A stretch of DNA of 64,000 nt from Effrenium voratum (Eukaryota; Sar; Dinophyceae; Suessiales; Symbiodiniaceae), in contig CAUJNA010001491.1 in NCBI GenBank assembly GCA_963377175.1, positions 581,996-645,995 of the forward strand. Reading direction: 5' to 3'. The position numbers were made by a program, and so were the translations under genes. The notes beneath the pieces were generated by a model. That model was not told the DNA's origin, did no database searches, and worked only from the letters and a program-made list of their open reading frames with translations. Below are positions 26,849 through 36,100 of this stretch, in pieces. Numbering within the stretch: position 1 is the first letter of the stretch; the number at the start of each line of letters is the position of its first letter.

Positions 26849-29389
26849 CTATGGCCATGTGAACGCAGCCACGAGCAGGTACCTCCGGTCTTGGACGCCA
26901 TCCACATCGATGCCCTTGATGAACGGTCCACTCAAATCCACGGAGAGGACATTCCCGGCTGGATGTCGTACCCTTCGATGTGGCCTGTCCTTGGCTGAGG
27001 CTTCCTGACAAACTCGGCAGTCCCGCCGAAACGGTAGGTGCCCCAACTTCACGTGCTCTTCCCATGACAGTGCCTTGACCTTCGTTCTCGACTCACCGTC
27101 CACCTCCTTTCGAAGGCACCTTGCGAGCTCCCGCATCATCCCAGGGGCCCATCGAGCCAATGCCTTCGAGGAGCTGAGCTTCTCCTCGTCCGTCATCATC
27201 CACCTCGGCTTGTCCATCTCCTGTTCTTGCCCTTGATGACCTCCTTGATGTAGCTTGCAGATGCCTTTCTCGGGACCTCTGAAGTCCATGGTGGTCCCGA
27301 CCGTCGTAGGCTTCGCCGCTCGCCCACCCCGGTCACCTTGCAAGAACGTTACCTTCTTGAGCTCGTGGAGCTTCTCCAGAGCTTCCCACTCCGGCGTCCG
27401 CCACCACGATGCACACCTCGGCTCCGCCTGCGGCTCTGCCGGTTGCTCCAGGAAGAACTCCACAGCACCTCCTTCTTCCTCTCTGGCCTTTGCCGTGAGG
27501 TCCGCCAGCAAGTAGACCAGGATGAAGCGAAACATGAGCACGTCATCCTCGTACACAATGGCTTCTTCTCCTTGATCCATTCCCGGCAATCCCCAGGGAT
27601 GTTCCACCGTTCTCACCGGTCGCGGCCTGGCCCTGTTGAGCAGCGGGAAGAACCGCAGCACTGATCGCGTCCTGCAATTCGGGCCCCCCACCACTGCTTT
27701 GATTCGGTCATCCAAAGCCAGCCGCACCAAGCCACCCATGAGCTCGTCGCCCATGAGGTCGTGGCTGTTGTCACGGAGGATGTCATACTCCAAGATGTCC
27801 CTTGGGTCACCTCCTTGCTCTTTATAAGCCCGGGACAAGTCAAATCCCTCCTCCGGACCTGCAAACAAGTGCACAACCGCACCTCCCTTTCTCTCAAGCC
27901 TTCTCCTCCGGCTCCTATTCAATCCCAGTGGCTTCCAGTCCTCCGCCGGATTGACCATCAACTTTTCCTTGATTGCCTCCGGCACACCGTCGAACACCGG
28001 GTGCATCTCCACCACCTTCTTGATGAAGTCCACCTCATCCCGCTTTGACAGCGCCTTGACCCTGTAGCGGTTCACCCCCTCCAGCTCCTGGATCAAGCTG
28101 AGGGCTAGTTCTCTTGGCAACTCCGGGCAGCCTTGACTCATCACCACCGGTAGACGTCCTCGTCCAGGGTGCACCACCGCACAGGTCTTTCCGCTCCACT
28201 TGACCTGGCAGTTCAAGTCCTTCGTGAGCATTCCCATGGGGATGATCGGCTGTATCCGCTCGTCCTCCGCAACCAGGGTTCCTCCCAAGGTGACCTTCAG
28301 GCGGTAGGTCTCTCCGGCCGCCAGCTCTACGGTCTTCTCCTCATAGTCCGAGGTGTCTTCGCCCTTCATCATGGGTCTCAGCGGGTGCGTTGCTCCTGAA
28401 TCCACCAGTCCGCGCATCCCACCAATCTCCACCTTTGACAACCTCACCTGTCGAACCCGCATCTTTTCTCGCATGCCGTCCAGCTGCTTTTGCAGGTCCA
28501 TCAGCTTCTTCTCATCGTCTTCCGGTCCATTCTTGCCGGTCTTGACGTTGATGCTCCTGAGCATTTTGGTTGCCTCCTGGAGCACGTCCTTCATTGCGTC
28601 AGTCTCCTTGTCGCCCGATGCCGAACTCGCCGCTCCCTGTGACTCCTCCTGCATCGCTACCGATGTAGCCGCCCTTGGAGTTATAACCTTCTGGCTCTCC
28701 GTCGCGACTTCCTTCTTTGCTTCCTCCTCCGCGTTAACCTTCGCCGCCTTGGGCTTTCGGTCCGCGTTGCTCTTGATCGCCACGGGGCAGTCCTTCCGCA
28801 TGTGCTCGCTCGCCCCGCATGACCAGCATCTCATGCGTTCATCTTTCTGGTCATGGCTCCAGCGGCAGCCACGTCCTCTCCTGCAGCCCTTCTCGGTAAG
28901 AAAGAACTTGCTGGGTTTCCCACCTTCTCCAGCGTTCTTCACCTCATTCTTGAAGTCCACGGCCTCTGCCTTCTTAATGCGGGTGTCCGTGGCCTGCGCC
29001 TTCCCCGCGGGGGCCTTGACCTCCTTCTCCAAGTGGGCGATCGCTTCCACCTCCGACAAAACGTGCTCCGCGTACTTCTCCACTGCCTCGTGCGAGGGGA
29101 TGGAGTCCAACTGGAGCGAATTCCTCGCCAGGGCCATCTTAAACGAGAGCTCTGGCTGCATCTCCACCACTTTCTTCACCATTTTGCTGAGGGAGCGGGC
29201 CAGTACCGTGGGGTCCGGAATGGTCACCCCAAGTTCCTGTGCCCTCTGCTTCCACCTCATCCATTTCCTCAACCCAACCACCAGCGACGTCAGGGAGTCC
29301 ACCTCGGGGGGACTTTCCAGGTTCTTCAGGATGACCGATTTCTCCACCAGTCGTAGCTCGCCATGAGCTTGCAGAGAATCGCATAGCAA
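26849..29389 (-). CDS. Element B gag end and pol proximal part: zinc knuckle, protease, methyltransferase-like domain, integrase N-terminus
   Basis: Zinc knuckle C-x2-C-x4-H-x4-C (CWSCGASEHMRKDC, 188-201), preceded by a partial CCCH-like CRRGRGCRWSH. Aspartic protease VDSGATH (Asp330). A C5-methyltransferase-like domain lies at about 503-700: VVHLFAGPEEGFDLS, GGPNCRTRS and VEFFLEQP, with a Cys but not the usual Pro-Cys pair. Integrase zinc site H779, H784, C791, C794 and first catalytic Asp818 (LSVDLSGPF). The frame stops at TAG (26849-26851) after AAFTWP; the next codons continue in frame. The first residues overlap gag in the -1 frame. The listed ATG is probably not a real start. Confidence 0.85.
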   Translation of the reverse strand: MLCDSLQAHGELRLVEKSVILKNLESPPEVDSLTSLVVGLRKWMRWKQRAQELGVTIPDPTVLARSLSKMVKKVVEMQPELSFKMALARNSLQLDSIPSHEAVEKYAEHVLSEVEAIAHLEKEVKAPAGKAQATDTRIKKAEAVDFKNEVKNAGEGGKPSKFFLTEKGCRRGRGCRWSHDQKDERMRCWSCGASEHMRKDCPVAIKSNADRKPKAAKVNAEEEAKKEVATESQKVITPRAATSVAMQEESQGAASSASGDKETDAMKDVLQEATKMLRSINVKTGKNGPEDDEKKLMDLQKQLDGMREKMRVRQVRLSKVEIGGMRGLVDSGATHPLRPMMKGEDTSDYEEKTVELAAGETYRLKVTLGGTLVAEDERIQPIIPMGMLTKDLNCQVKWSGKTCAVVHPGRGRLPVVMSQGCPELPRELALSLIQELEGVNRYRVKALSKRDEVDFIKKVVEMHPVFDGVPEAIKEKLMVNPAEDWKPLGLNRSRRRRLERKGGAVVHLFAGPEEGFDLSRAYKEQGGDPRDILEYDILRDNSHDLMGDELMGGLVRLALDDRIKAVVGGPNCRTRSVLRFFPLLNRARPRPVRTVEHPWGLPGMDQGEEAIVYEDDVLMFRFILVYLLADLTAKAREEEGGAVEFFLEQPAEPQAEPRCASWWRTPEWEALEKLHELKKVTFLQGDRGGRAAKPTTVGTTMDFRGPEKGICKLHQGGHQGQEQEMDKPRWMMTDEEKLSSSKALARWAPGMMRELARCLRKEVDGESRTKVKALSWEEHVKLGHLPFRRDCRVCQEASAKDRPHRRVRHPAGNVLSVDLSGPFIKGIDVDGVQDRRYLLVAAFTWP

Positions 29390-30687
29390 GTCATGGATTT
29401 CGTTGCCACCATTTCCTCACGAGCTCCATCAGGAAGAGCGCGAAGAAGTAGCCCTACAGCCCGCCTCTCCAGCCTCCGCCATTTCGGTTCTTGAAGTTCC
29501 GGAGGGTCCTTCGGCTGCAGCTTGAGTCTTTCCAGCGGCGGCGTAGTCTGGTACTTTCCGTACCACGTCCTCGCCGATTCCACCACTTGCTGCCACCATT
29601 GCTGTGACGATTCACTGAGGTCCGCCATGATCGGCTCCAGGACACAAATCCAGTCTCCCAGGTCAATGGGAGCACTCTCCGGCTTATACTCCACAAGCTT
29701 CGGCAACTCCGTCGTGACATTCTTCACCGTCTCGCTCGTGTCGTCGCCGTGGTCCACCTTCTTCTTTGTGTCCAACATCTGCTGCTGCATGTTCTGCATG
29801 CCCTGCACGATCTTCAGCATGATGTCCAGGGACTTGTCCTTCGGGCCCGTCGGCTCGTCCTCCCGTAGCTCCGAGGATTCTTCCTCAGGATCAGCAGGTT
29901 CACCTCGAGCTCCACGGCCTTCAGGGGCTCCATGTTCCTCAGGCGTAGCAAACCTGTCACTCTGATCACCTCCTCGAGCAGCTTCCACCTCCGGCGGTTT
30001 CCAGTTCTGCTGCATGTCCTGGACTTGGCTGAGGCATCGCCCCACCTCCTGATGGAGCCTCCGGTTATCCGCCAGGATCTGTGCCATGTAGTAGCGCATC
30101 TCCTGCATCGGATCTGGCCATTGAGCATGCCGTCCTGGTTCAGGTAGCCCCGGCTGTTGCAGCGATCCTTGATCTTGCCATTGAGCAAGCCGTGAGCCTT
30201 CAAGATGTCCCCCAGGTCCAAGAAGTACCAGCTGCGGCCCCAGTTCTTGCCGTTGAGCAGGCCGTGGGCCTTCAGCATCTCCCGCTGGTCCTGGTAGAGC
30301 AAGATGTTGTGCTGCCAGCGCGAACTGCCTTTCCACCTGCATGCCCTCATTGGACCGCTGGATGTAGCCCTCAAAACCTCCATGACCTGTTGCAGCTCCC
30401 GTTGCGTGAATGAGCGGAGCCTCGGCTGTCCACTCATCCAACCTTCTCATCTGCTCCGGAGTGAACAGCTCGTTCTCTGCCGGCCCGGGCTGAATCGACG
30501 ATGGCTCCCCCTGCGGCCCTCCAGGCCATTGGGTCGAAGCTGCCGCCTCAATCAACCCGTCCGGCCTGGCTATCAGGGCAGGTTCCACCACCTCCTCCAC
30601 CACTGGGCCGACTCGGCCTCCAGTTCCCTTTCCGTTGGTCTCCAGGGTGGTCCTTCTCCGGGTCCTCCCTGGTTCAGCGCCATCCAT
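29326..30687 (-). CDS. Element B gag (453 aa)
   Basis: ATG at 30687 lies only 39 bases after the 5' LTR, just past the primer-binding site. The protein has an N-terminal Arg/Pro-rich part, an internal LNGK-flanked repeat area (about 30070-30310 in DNA), Glu-rich linkers and a capsid-like helical part. The tail contains YAILCKLMASY, which in copia gags is normally followed by a (QPGG)xxEK..L segment. Here the frame changes by one base after MASY, so the native continuation LVEKSVILKNLE is in the next frame. No slippery heptamer is visible, so a 1-nt deletion is likelier than programmed frameshifting. Confidence 0.8.
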   Translation of the reverse strand: MDGAEPGRTRRRTTLETNGKGTGGRVGPVVEEVVEPALIARPDGLIEAAASTQWPGGPQGEPSSIQPGPAENELFTPEQMRRLDEWTAEAPLIHATGAATGHGGFEGYIQRSNEGMQVERQFALAAQHLALPGPAGDAEGPRPAQRQELGPQLVLLGPGGHLEGSRLAQWQDQGSLQQPGLPEPGRHAQWPDPMQEMRYYMAQILADNRRLHQEVGRCLSQVQDMQQNWKPPEVEAARGGDQSDRFATPEEHGAPEGRGARGEPADPEEESSELREDEPTGPKDKSLDIMLKIVQGMQNMQQQMLDTKKKVDHGDDTSETVKNVTTELPKLVEYKPESAPIDLGDWICVLEPIMADLSESSQQWWQQVVESARTWYGKYQTTPPLERLKLQPKDPPELQEPKWRRLERRAVGLLLRALPDGAREEMVATKSMTCYAILCKLMASYDWWRNRSS

Positions 30688-30704
30688 GGCGCCAGTGTCA
30701 CACC

Positions 30705-30725
30705 GCGTGACTTGGGCTCATAACC
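30705..30725 (-). other. Primer-binding site of element B, anticodon-arm type (tRNA-Met)
   Basis: On the minus strand, directly after the LTR end GATTCACA, lies GGTTATGAGCCCAAGTCACG. Its complement has a 7-base loop CTCATAA with the CAT anticodon flanked by a GGG/CC stem, as in tRNA-Met. Drosophila copia is primed by a tRNA-iMet fragment cut in the same arm. Confidence 0.7.
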
Positions 30726-30865
30726 TGTGAATCTGGCTATCAGTCCGGCGCACTTTTGTCTGTGCGCTTCGAGTACAAAGCGGCTTCCGGGACCGCTTAC
30801 TAATCTCAAACCTCAAGCAAGGGGCCTCAAAGTGGCTACCCTCCACATGTTTTGGAAAACCTGCA
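30726..30865 (-). repeat. 5' LTR of element B (140 bp)
   Basis: Identical to 23007-23146. It would hold the promoter and the R region, though no TATA box is evident. Confidence 0.92.
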
Positions 30866-30869
30866 GGGC
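30866..30869. repeat. Target-site duplication of element B, right copy (GGGC)
   Basis: Matches 23003-23006. A 5-base duplication, usual for copia, would need one mismatch. Confidence 0.65.
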
Positions 30870-31220
30870 AACCCTGTGTCATGTGGCCACCCCTGAAATG
30901 GGCGGTTTCCCTCTGGTTTACCGAGGTGTAAGCCACAAAAAGCGGGCAGTATTTTTCCGAGGCTCCGCACCAAATGGGGATCTCCGGTTTTGAACCATCC
31001 CCGGGTTCCACGATTTCCCCGGCACTGTCGTGGCGCGGATGTTTTTCTTTTTTCACCACTTCATCATGTTCAAGTCTTTATTCGTGTTGGTTGCCTTAAT
31101 TTCCTGCTGCGGATTTGGGTTTGGGCCCCCCCAATGTTGAACAACCCAGCCAAAAAATGAGTGGCCCTTGTTGGGGGCAGATGTTGGGGGAAGAAGGGCA
31201 GAACCTGGCACAATAGCGAG
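30870..31220. other. Right flank of element B
   Basis: No gene or repeat border recognised. Confidence 0.35.
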
Positions 31221-31343
31221 CACTTTGGTGCATGTTGCTTGGCTGTTAGGACTTCAACTTGTTGCCAACTAATGGGTTTTCCATTAAACCACTAAAAGTT
31301 AAACTTTTAGCAGGGGAGCAGAAAGCAACCGAGAGCATATGAG
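31221..31343 (+). repeat. F5 element
   Basis: TTGCTTGGCTGTTAGGACTT, TTGCCAACTAATGGGTTTTC, ATTAAACCACTAAAAG, then AACTTTTAGCAGGGGAGCAG and AAAGCAACCGAG. This uninterrupted copy defines the site split by F3 at 43201. Confidence 0.75.
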
Positions 31344-31474
31344 ACAACACGGATCGCATTTGAGATATCTCGGACCAAGCTCAAATTGGGTCCAGCTGCA
31401 GGATGTCGACCGCGAGCCGGAAACCCAATCAAAGCCCACTCCAAAACGAGTATTTGGAAGGCGGCACCATTGCC

Positions 31475-31592
31475 TGCCATTTGCTTAAGAATATGTTTCC
31501 CCCCTGTTGGTTTTAAATGGAATCTATCACTACTGGAAGTACATATGTTTTTTGTTTTTTGTGTTTTTTCCTTGGGGCTTGAGCAAATGGCA
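31475..31592 (+). repeat. F1 element, full length (118 bp)
   Basis: Ends TGCCATTTGCTTAAG and CTTGAGCAAATGGCA; core CCTGTTGGTTTTAAATGG and ATCTATCACTACTGGA. Confidence 0.88.
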
Positions 31593-31643
31593 GTTGCATG
31601 TTATCTCGGTTCGTTCCACCAGTCTACGTTGGTTCTGGTCTAC

Positions 31644-31900
31644 TTGGTGGCTCTCAGCCATCCGGTTCCTTAGCTTTTTAGATCTTTTTAGTGTTTAGTG
31701 GTTGGTTTTCCATTTGGCCCACTAAAAGTTATTTTCACTTTTCACGGGGTCTTTTTAGTGTTTAGTGGATGGTTTTCCATTTGGCCCACTAAAAGTTCGT
31801 CACTTTTCGCGGGGGCTTTTTAGTGTTTAGTGGTTGGTTTTCCATTTGGCCCACCAAAAATTGGGATTTTCGCTTTTCGCGGATCTGAAAACGGGCCCAG
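31644..31900 (+). repeat. F4 element with internal triplication
   Basis: After the GGTGGCTCTCAGCCATCC head, a unit of about 64 bases (TTTTTAGTGTTTAGTGG.. ..CCCACTAAAAGTT..TTTTCGCGG) is repeated three times from about 31684 to 31880. Confidence 0.75.
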
Positions 31901-31922
31901 TCGACGGCTGGGCTGTGGCCAG

Positions 31923-32001
31923 GTGATGAAGGGCAAGCTGATGACGGTGGAAGATCGCGCAGGCAGCGGACTGGTCCGCCGCTGGGACGAACCTTCCAGC
32001 G
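31923..32001 (+). CDS. Unknown gene, exon 1 of 4 recognised
   Basis: Acceptor GTGGCCAG, then an open frame from VMKGKLMTVEDRAGSG to VRRWDEPSS, and a GT donor (GTTTTAG). It ends one base into a codon, and the next exon begins with the two missing bases (G|GT, Gly), so the splice phase fits. The intron (32002-32195) is largely made of an F10 repeat. No family recognised. Confidence 0.5.
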
Positions 32002-32013
32002 GTTTTAGCCAGT

Positions 32014-32124
32014 TCTCGCTGTTCTTGGCATGTGTTTTTAGATTTTTAGTTTTTTGGTTCTGTTCATTTTTACTGGGGGTCTGCAAAAAAACATTTTTTT
32101 GCTACCATACCAAGAGTAGAAATG
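32014..32124 (+). repeat. F10 element inside a 194-bp putative intron
   Basis: TCTCGCTGTTCTTGG left end, TTTTTGGTTCTGTTCATTTT, ACTGGGGGTCTGCAAAAA, right end CATACCAAGAGTAGAAATG. The ends CTGTTCTTGG and CCAAGAGTAG are near inverted repeats. Confidence 0.75.
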
Positions 32125-32195
32125 CAGTGCTACGCCGTTTTTCGGATGGCTTTGGCCATGTTTGGCGCCCTCTCGAGCGGCTTCACTCAGCTCAG

Positions 32196-32254
32196 GTCTC
32201 GGCGAGTTCTACGGCACCAACAAGGCAGCTACGATGCGCGTCACGCCGCGAGGG
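32196..32254 (+). CDS. Unknown gene, exon 2 of 4 recognised
   Basis: Acceptor CACTCAGCTCAG, frame LGEFYGTNKAATMRVTPRG, donor GTGTGC. It joins in phase to 31923-32001 and ends in phase 0. Product unknown. Confidence 0.5.
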
Positions 32255-33331
32255 GTGTGCGATGCGCGAAGACTGGCCGTAATTTCCTTTGGGTCAGCCA
32301 TCTTACATCTTTGCCCTTGACGAATGATGAGCAAAGAAAATATACAAATCCTAGGTTGTGGTTTGAATGCTGACCAAGAAATGCGGTGGCTTCAGGATGA
32401 ACCTGACAAGTGAAGAGTGCAACACAGAATAGTAGACAACTGCACTTGATTTAAGGACAGTGCCTCGCTCCAATCAAATCCAAGAGTTGTTGACGGGAGG
32501 ATGGTACCGTTTTTCAAGCTGATTCGGAATGAAACGGGGTGTCGGAGCAATTCAGGCAAACACGGCCCCCTGTCGCAGCGGAAACTCCGATCTCACATGT
32601 TCCATGCGATTTTCCTCTGAGCCCCAAACAATGGGTGCGCAGTGGTAAAGGTTCGCGGAACTCCACAGCACGAAACTGCTCGCATGATGTCAACGTATTA
32701 AATTTGGAGTTGCCACGGTCCTCGACCAAAAAAAAACGACGGCGACATGTTTGAAGTGTTGCGAGGTGGTAAAAATACTCCTCGGACATCCACCAAGTAG
32801 TAAGGATCCTAAATTACAATAATACTTATAATGATTTCCGTTTAAACAACCATGATATAGGGAGTCTTGGACATGGTTCATGTGCATCTTGTTTAATGAG
32901 AGCAATGGGTCTACCATGGACAGTGGCCAACTCAAGCAGAGCCTGGTACATATTCACGACTGAATTCCCCACTGGAAAACCGCCCCTCATGAGCACGGTC
33001 GTCCGGATTGACTTGAAATTGACGTCAGAGCTGGTGTTAGGCTGGAACTTTGATGAAAATTCACGTAGAACCCAAAAGGAGGCTCCAGCAAAAAGAGATT
33101 CTTATTAAAGCTCTGGTTTTTGTTGGGTTTTATGTTTTTCTGCAGGAGTGGTTTCTGCAATAGGCTGAATAATTAAGCATGTTGTTGTTGCATGCTTCAA
33201 CTTGGTTTAACATTGTGGGTGGACAAAATCCTGCACCAGTTGGGATGGATGAACCCCTCTCAAGACTATGACAAGCCACTACTTGCAGGTTTGTTGTCCA
33301 TCACTACCCCACCTTGTTATCAGTTTTAGGC
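32255..33331. other. Putative intron, mostly unassigned
   Basis: No coding segment seen. AT-rich around 32800-32880 and 33100-33200. Confidence 0.35.
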
Positions 33332-33393
33332 TGCGTTTGCCTAAGAATATGTTTGACGTTCCCCTGTTGCTTTCAAGAAATGAATCACTACGC
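33332..33393 (+). repeat. F1 element, left half only
   Basis: GCGTTTGCCTAAGAATATG, CCCCTGTTGCTTTCAAG, GAATCACTAC; the right half is lost where an F4 copy begins. Confidence 0.6.
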
Positions 33394-33550
33394 GTTGTGG
33401 CTCCCAGCCATCCCCTTAGCCTGCTAGCTTTTTAGTGTTCAGTGGTAGTTTCCGAATTTAACCCACCAAAAGTTATTTTCTCACTTTTCGCGGGGGCTGC
33501 CCCACCACAATTTGGTTATTTTCTCACTTTTCGCGGATCAAACGGGCAGC
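33394..33550 (+). repeat. F4 element with partial duplication
   Basis: GTGGCTCCCAGCCATCCCC, TTTTTAGTGTTCAGTGG, CCACCAAAAGTTATTTTC; the TTTTCTCACTTTTCGCGG end occurs twice (33477 and 33519). Confidence 0.7.
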
Positions 33551-33747
33551 CGACTGGACATTAATGTTCTCTGCTTCTTCCAGGGCCTTTTGTGCAATCC
33601 GAGCTCGGAAAGGGTGTTTTTTTTGATTTTTTTTTGCCTAGCCGAAACCTACCCCAAACCTTTGTCCGTGAGTGTCTCCAGGCTGTGCCAGGGTTAGGGC
33701 TATGCCAAAAAAAACACACACCAAAAAAAACACAAAAAACACCTCAG

Positions 33748-33882
33748 CTCTCGGATCCCTCGCCGAGCGCCCCGAGCGGCCGAGCGCCGTTTCGTGCTCA
33801 GCTGAACTTCCACTTCACGGAGGGCCCGGACTACTTGCGCGCTAACGGCGTGCTGGATGAGAGCGACCCCTCGGACCCCAAG
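33748..33882 (+). CDS. Unknown gene, exon 3 of 4 recognised
   Basis: Acceptor AACACCTCAG (or GTGCTCAG at 33801, in the same frame). The frame includes NFHFTEGPDYLRANGVLDES and DPSDPK and ends before a possible GC donor (AAG|GCGTGG). At 135 bases it starts and ends in phase 0, compatible with its neighbours. GC-rich and clearly coding-like against the T-rich surroundings. Family unknown. Confidence 0.5.
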
Positions 33883-33889
33883 GCGTGGA

Positions 33890-35170
33890 AGCATCGAAGC
33901 TTCTCGCGGCAGAAGAGGAAAATTCGCTTCGCTTTTCTGAGGCGGAAGGTTCCGGTACCTTTGCTGGTGGGGATCAGAGGGAAAATGTGGATGGTTGCGA
34001 AAACCCTTTCGCACCACGTAAAAAGAAGCCTGGGGTGAGTCGCTTCCCCTGTAAATACCATCGCACATTGGTTTGCTATGGTTTCAAAGTGGTGCAGGAT
34101 TTCGTCAACCCACAGAATGAAAGGGGAATCCCACCGTTTTGGGGTCAAACCAGAGAGATCGATGGTAGGCTTACGTTGGAATATTTGACTTCAGGTTTTG
34201 AAATAAACCGTAGAGTTTGCACATACAGGAGGGCAGCAAGAGGGGGGGGCTTCACTAAGTGCCCCATCAAAACCAGACAGACTCACTAGCTTTTGAATGT
34301 CTAAACGCAGGCCCAGCCTTTTTCAACTGGTGTTCGGAGGGAACTCCTGCAAAATCAACCACCAAAAGCTGGGCTCCCCTTATTTTCTGCAAAGATGGCT
34401 CCGTTAAAGACAAGACTTTACAACTACTGGGTTTTTAGACAATTTGGTAGTTTTTAGTATGTCACCTTACTGGGCCAGTGAATTCCTGAACTTTTATTCC
34501 TTGACATGTTTGCCATGTTTGGGAACACGTTTTAGTGGCAAACAATCAGTATGTATTTTTGCTTTTCCCAATCTATCAGACGGAGAATTATTGGTCAGAG
34601 CCACTGTCAAAAGCCTGGTGGATGAAGGTCAGTCATAACATAGGTATGTATTCCGCCTTGTTAATGTCCCCAGTAGTTTGAATAGCCCCTTTGAATATCA
34701 AGTGTTGATTATCGCCTAGTTTGGTTGAACATGGGTGGCATCAATATCAGTTTGGTTTTGCACACCTCCCAGCGTCAATTTATTCAAGGAGCAAAGGGCC
34801 GGGTTAGCAGCTGTGGACCGTGTGGTCAAAGATTCCAGCAGTTTGACGGTTCAAGGACCCCTCTGTCAGCACAATTATGGGGGAGAATGGCCTTGAAAGC
34901 CGCGCTCCCTGATACGATGCTCTTTGGGATCTCACAGAAACGGTTGCTTTGCGCCATAGTTTGTTTAAAGGAAATCCGCGAGATCCTTAACCAAGGGGTT
35001 GCGCAAGGAACTGATCCCCTTTGTATTGGCTTCCCTTTTCGGGAGTATGGATCGGCGTTGGCCAACCCTCCATGTTAAACAGCATGGGGGAGAAGAGGCT
35101 GGAAGGCCATGCTCCGTGCCTTTGAAAAATCTCAACACGGTTTCTTTGTTACGACTCTGAACATCACACA
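33890..35170. other. Putative intron / intergenic
   Basis: No recognised coding or repeat element. An 8-base G run lies at 34242. Confidence 0.35.
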
Positions 35171-35291
35171 GTTTTACTCACTCCCTTAGTTCCCGAGCTT
35201 TTAGCTGTTTGGGTCGGGACCATTGCCGACGCCCCGCGCGGCTGTTTCTTTTGCGAAATGGCAGTTTTCAGGAGAAGTAAGCCCCGCTGTT

Positions 35292-35341
35292 CTTCCATTT
35301 GCTTAAGATTTGTTTTCCCCGATTTCACTACTGGAAAAAAC
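35292..35341 (+). repeat. F1 element with internal deletion
   Basis: CTTCCATTTGCTTAAG head joined directly to TTTCACTACTGGAAA; it lies about 40 bases before the next exon. Confidence 0.65.
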
Positions 35342-35378
35342 ACAGGGGGCGAAACAGCACATGGACGTGTTTCCTCAG

Positions 35379-35473
35379 GTGATGATTCCGAACTACCTGG
35401 CCAGCCCCTCCAATTGCGTCCAGCCCTCCGGCAGCTCGGCCCAAGATCGGCCACGACAGACGGAGCCCCAAAG
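35379..35473 (+). CDS. Unknown gene, exon 4 of 4 recognised
   Basis: Acceptor GTTTCCTCAG and donor GTGCGT bracket a 95-base open frame, VMIPNYLASPSNCVQPSGSS then AQDRPRQTEPQ. It starts in phase 0, as required after exon 3. Product unknown; membership in the same gene is inferred from strand and phase only. Confidence 0.5.
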
Positions 35474-35527
35474 GTGCGTGGCTAAGACTTGGCGCAAGTT
35501 CTTGAAGCGCCCTTGGGCCAACTTCTG

Positions 35528-35827
35528 TTTGTTCTTCACTACTTAAAACCGTGTGTTTGTTCTTCACTACTTAAAACCGTGTGTTTGTTCTTCACTACTT
35601 AAAACCGTGTGTTTGTTCTTCACTACTTAAAACCGTGTGTTTGTTCTTCACTACTTAAAACCGTGTGTTTGTTCTTCACTACTTAAAACCGTGTGTTTGT
35701 TCTTCACTACTTAAAACCGTGTGTTTGTTCTTCACTACTTAAAACCGTGTGTTTGTTCTTCACTACTTAAAACCGTGTGTTTGTTCTTCACTACTTAAAA
35801 CCTTGTGTTTGTTCTTTACTACTTTCA
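35528..35827 (+). repeat. Tandem array, 28-bp unit, about 10.7 copies
   Basis: Unit starts TTTGTTCTTCACTACTTAAA and ends ACCGTGTG. Nearly all units are identical; the last two diverge. The unit contains CACTACT, seen also in the F1 core. Confidence 0.95.
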
Positions 35828-35981
35828 AGCAACCAGAAGTGATAACATTTGGCAAACAGCCTTTCGTTTGTGGGATTGGCTTAAAGGAAAAACAGACACT
35901 GGGCGCTTTCTGTTTTTTTTGGGAGGGTTGCCCATTTGGAGACACACCGATTCGCAGATTCGCCGTGAGTGCTTCGTTTTT

Positions 35982-36100
35982 CAGGTTGTTGTTACATGGG
36001 AAACATTTTGCATGTTTGTTTCTTGTGGTTTAGTGGTTGGAATCCAACCACTTAGCTGCTAAGAACAAAAGCTTTTGCTCCCCTTCCAACGGCAACCAGG
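35982..36100 (+). repeat. F3 element
   Basis: TTTCTTGTGGTTTAGTGGTT, GGAATCCAACCACTTAGC, TTTTGCTCCCCTTCCAACGG, CAACCAGG. Confidence 0.7.

Larger units (their letters stand above)
23007..30865 (-). mobile_element. Element B: complete copia-type LTR retrotransposon, 7859 bp
   Basis: Bounded by identical 140-bp direct repeats with TG..CA ends and flanked by GGGC on both sides. A primer-binding site follows the 5' LTR and a polypurine tract precedes the 3' LTR. Inside, on the minus strand, lie gag, zinc knuckle, protease, methyltransferase-like domain, integrase, RT, RNase H and an extension with membrane segments. Identical LTRs point to a recent insertion. Coding is nevertheless interrupted by one frame change (about 29350) and one in-frame TAG (26849-26851), so this copy is probably non-autonomous or holds sequence errors. 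Confidence 0.92.

Noticed and set aside
35528..35827. CRISPR-like array
   Set aside because: Units are contiguous with no spacers, and the genome is eukaryotic.
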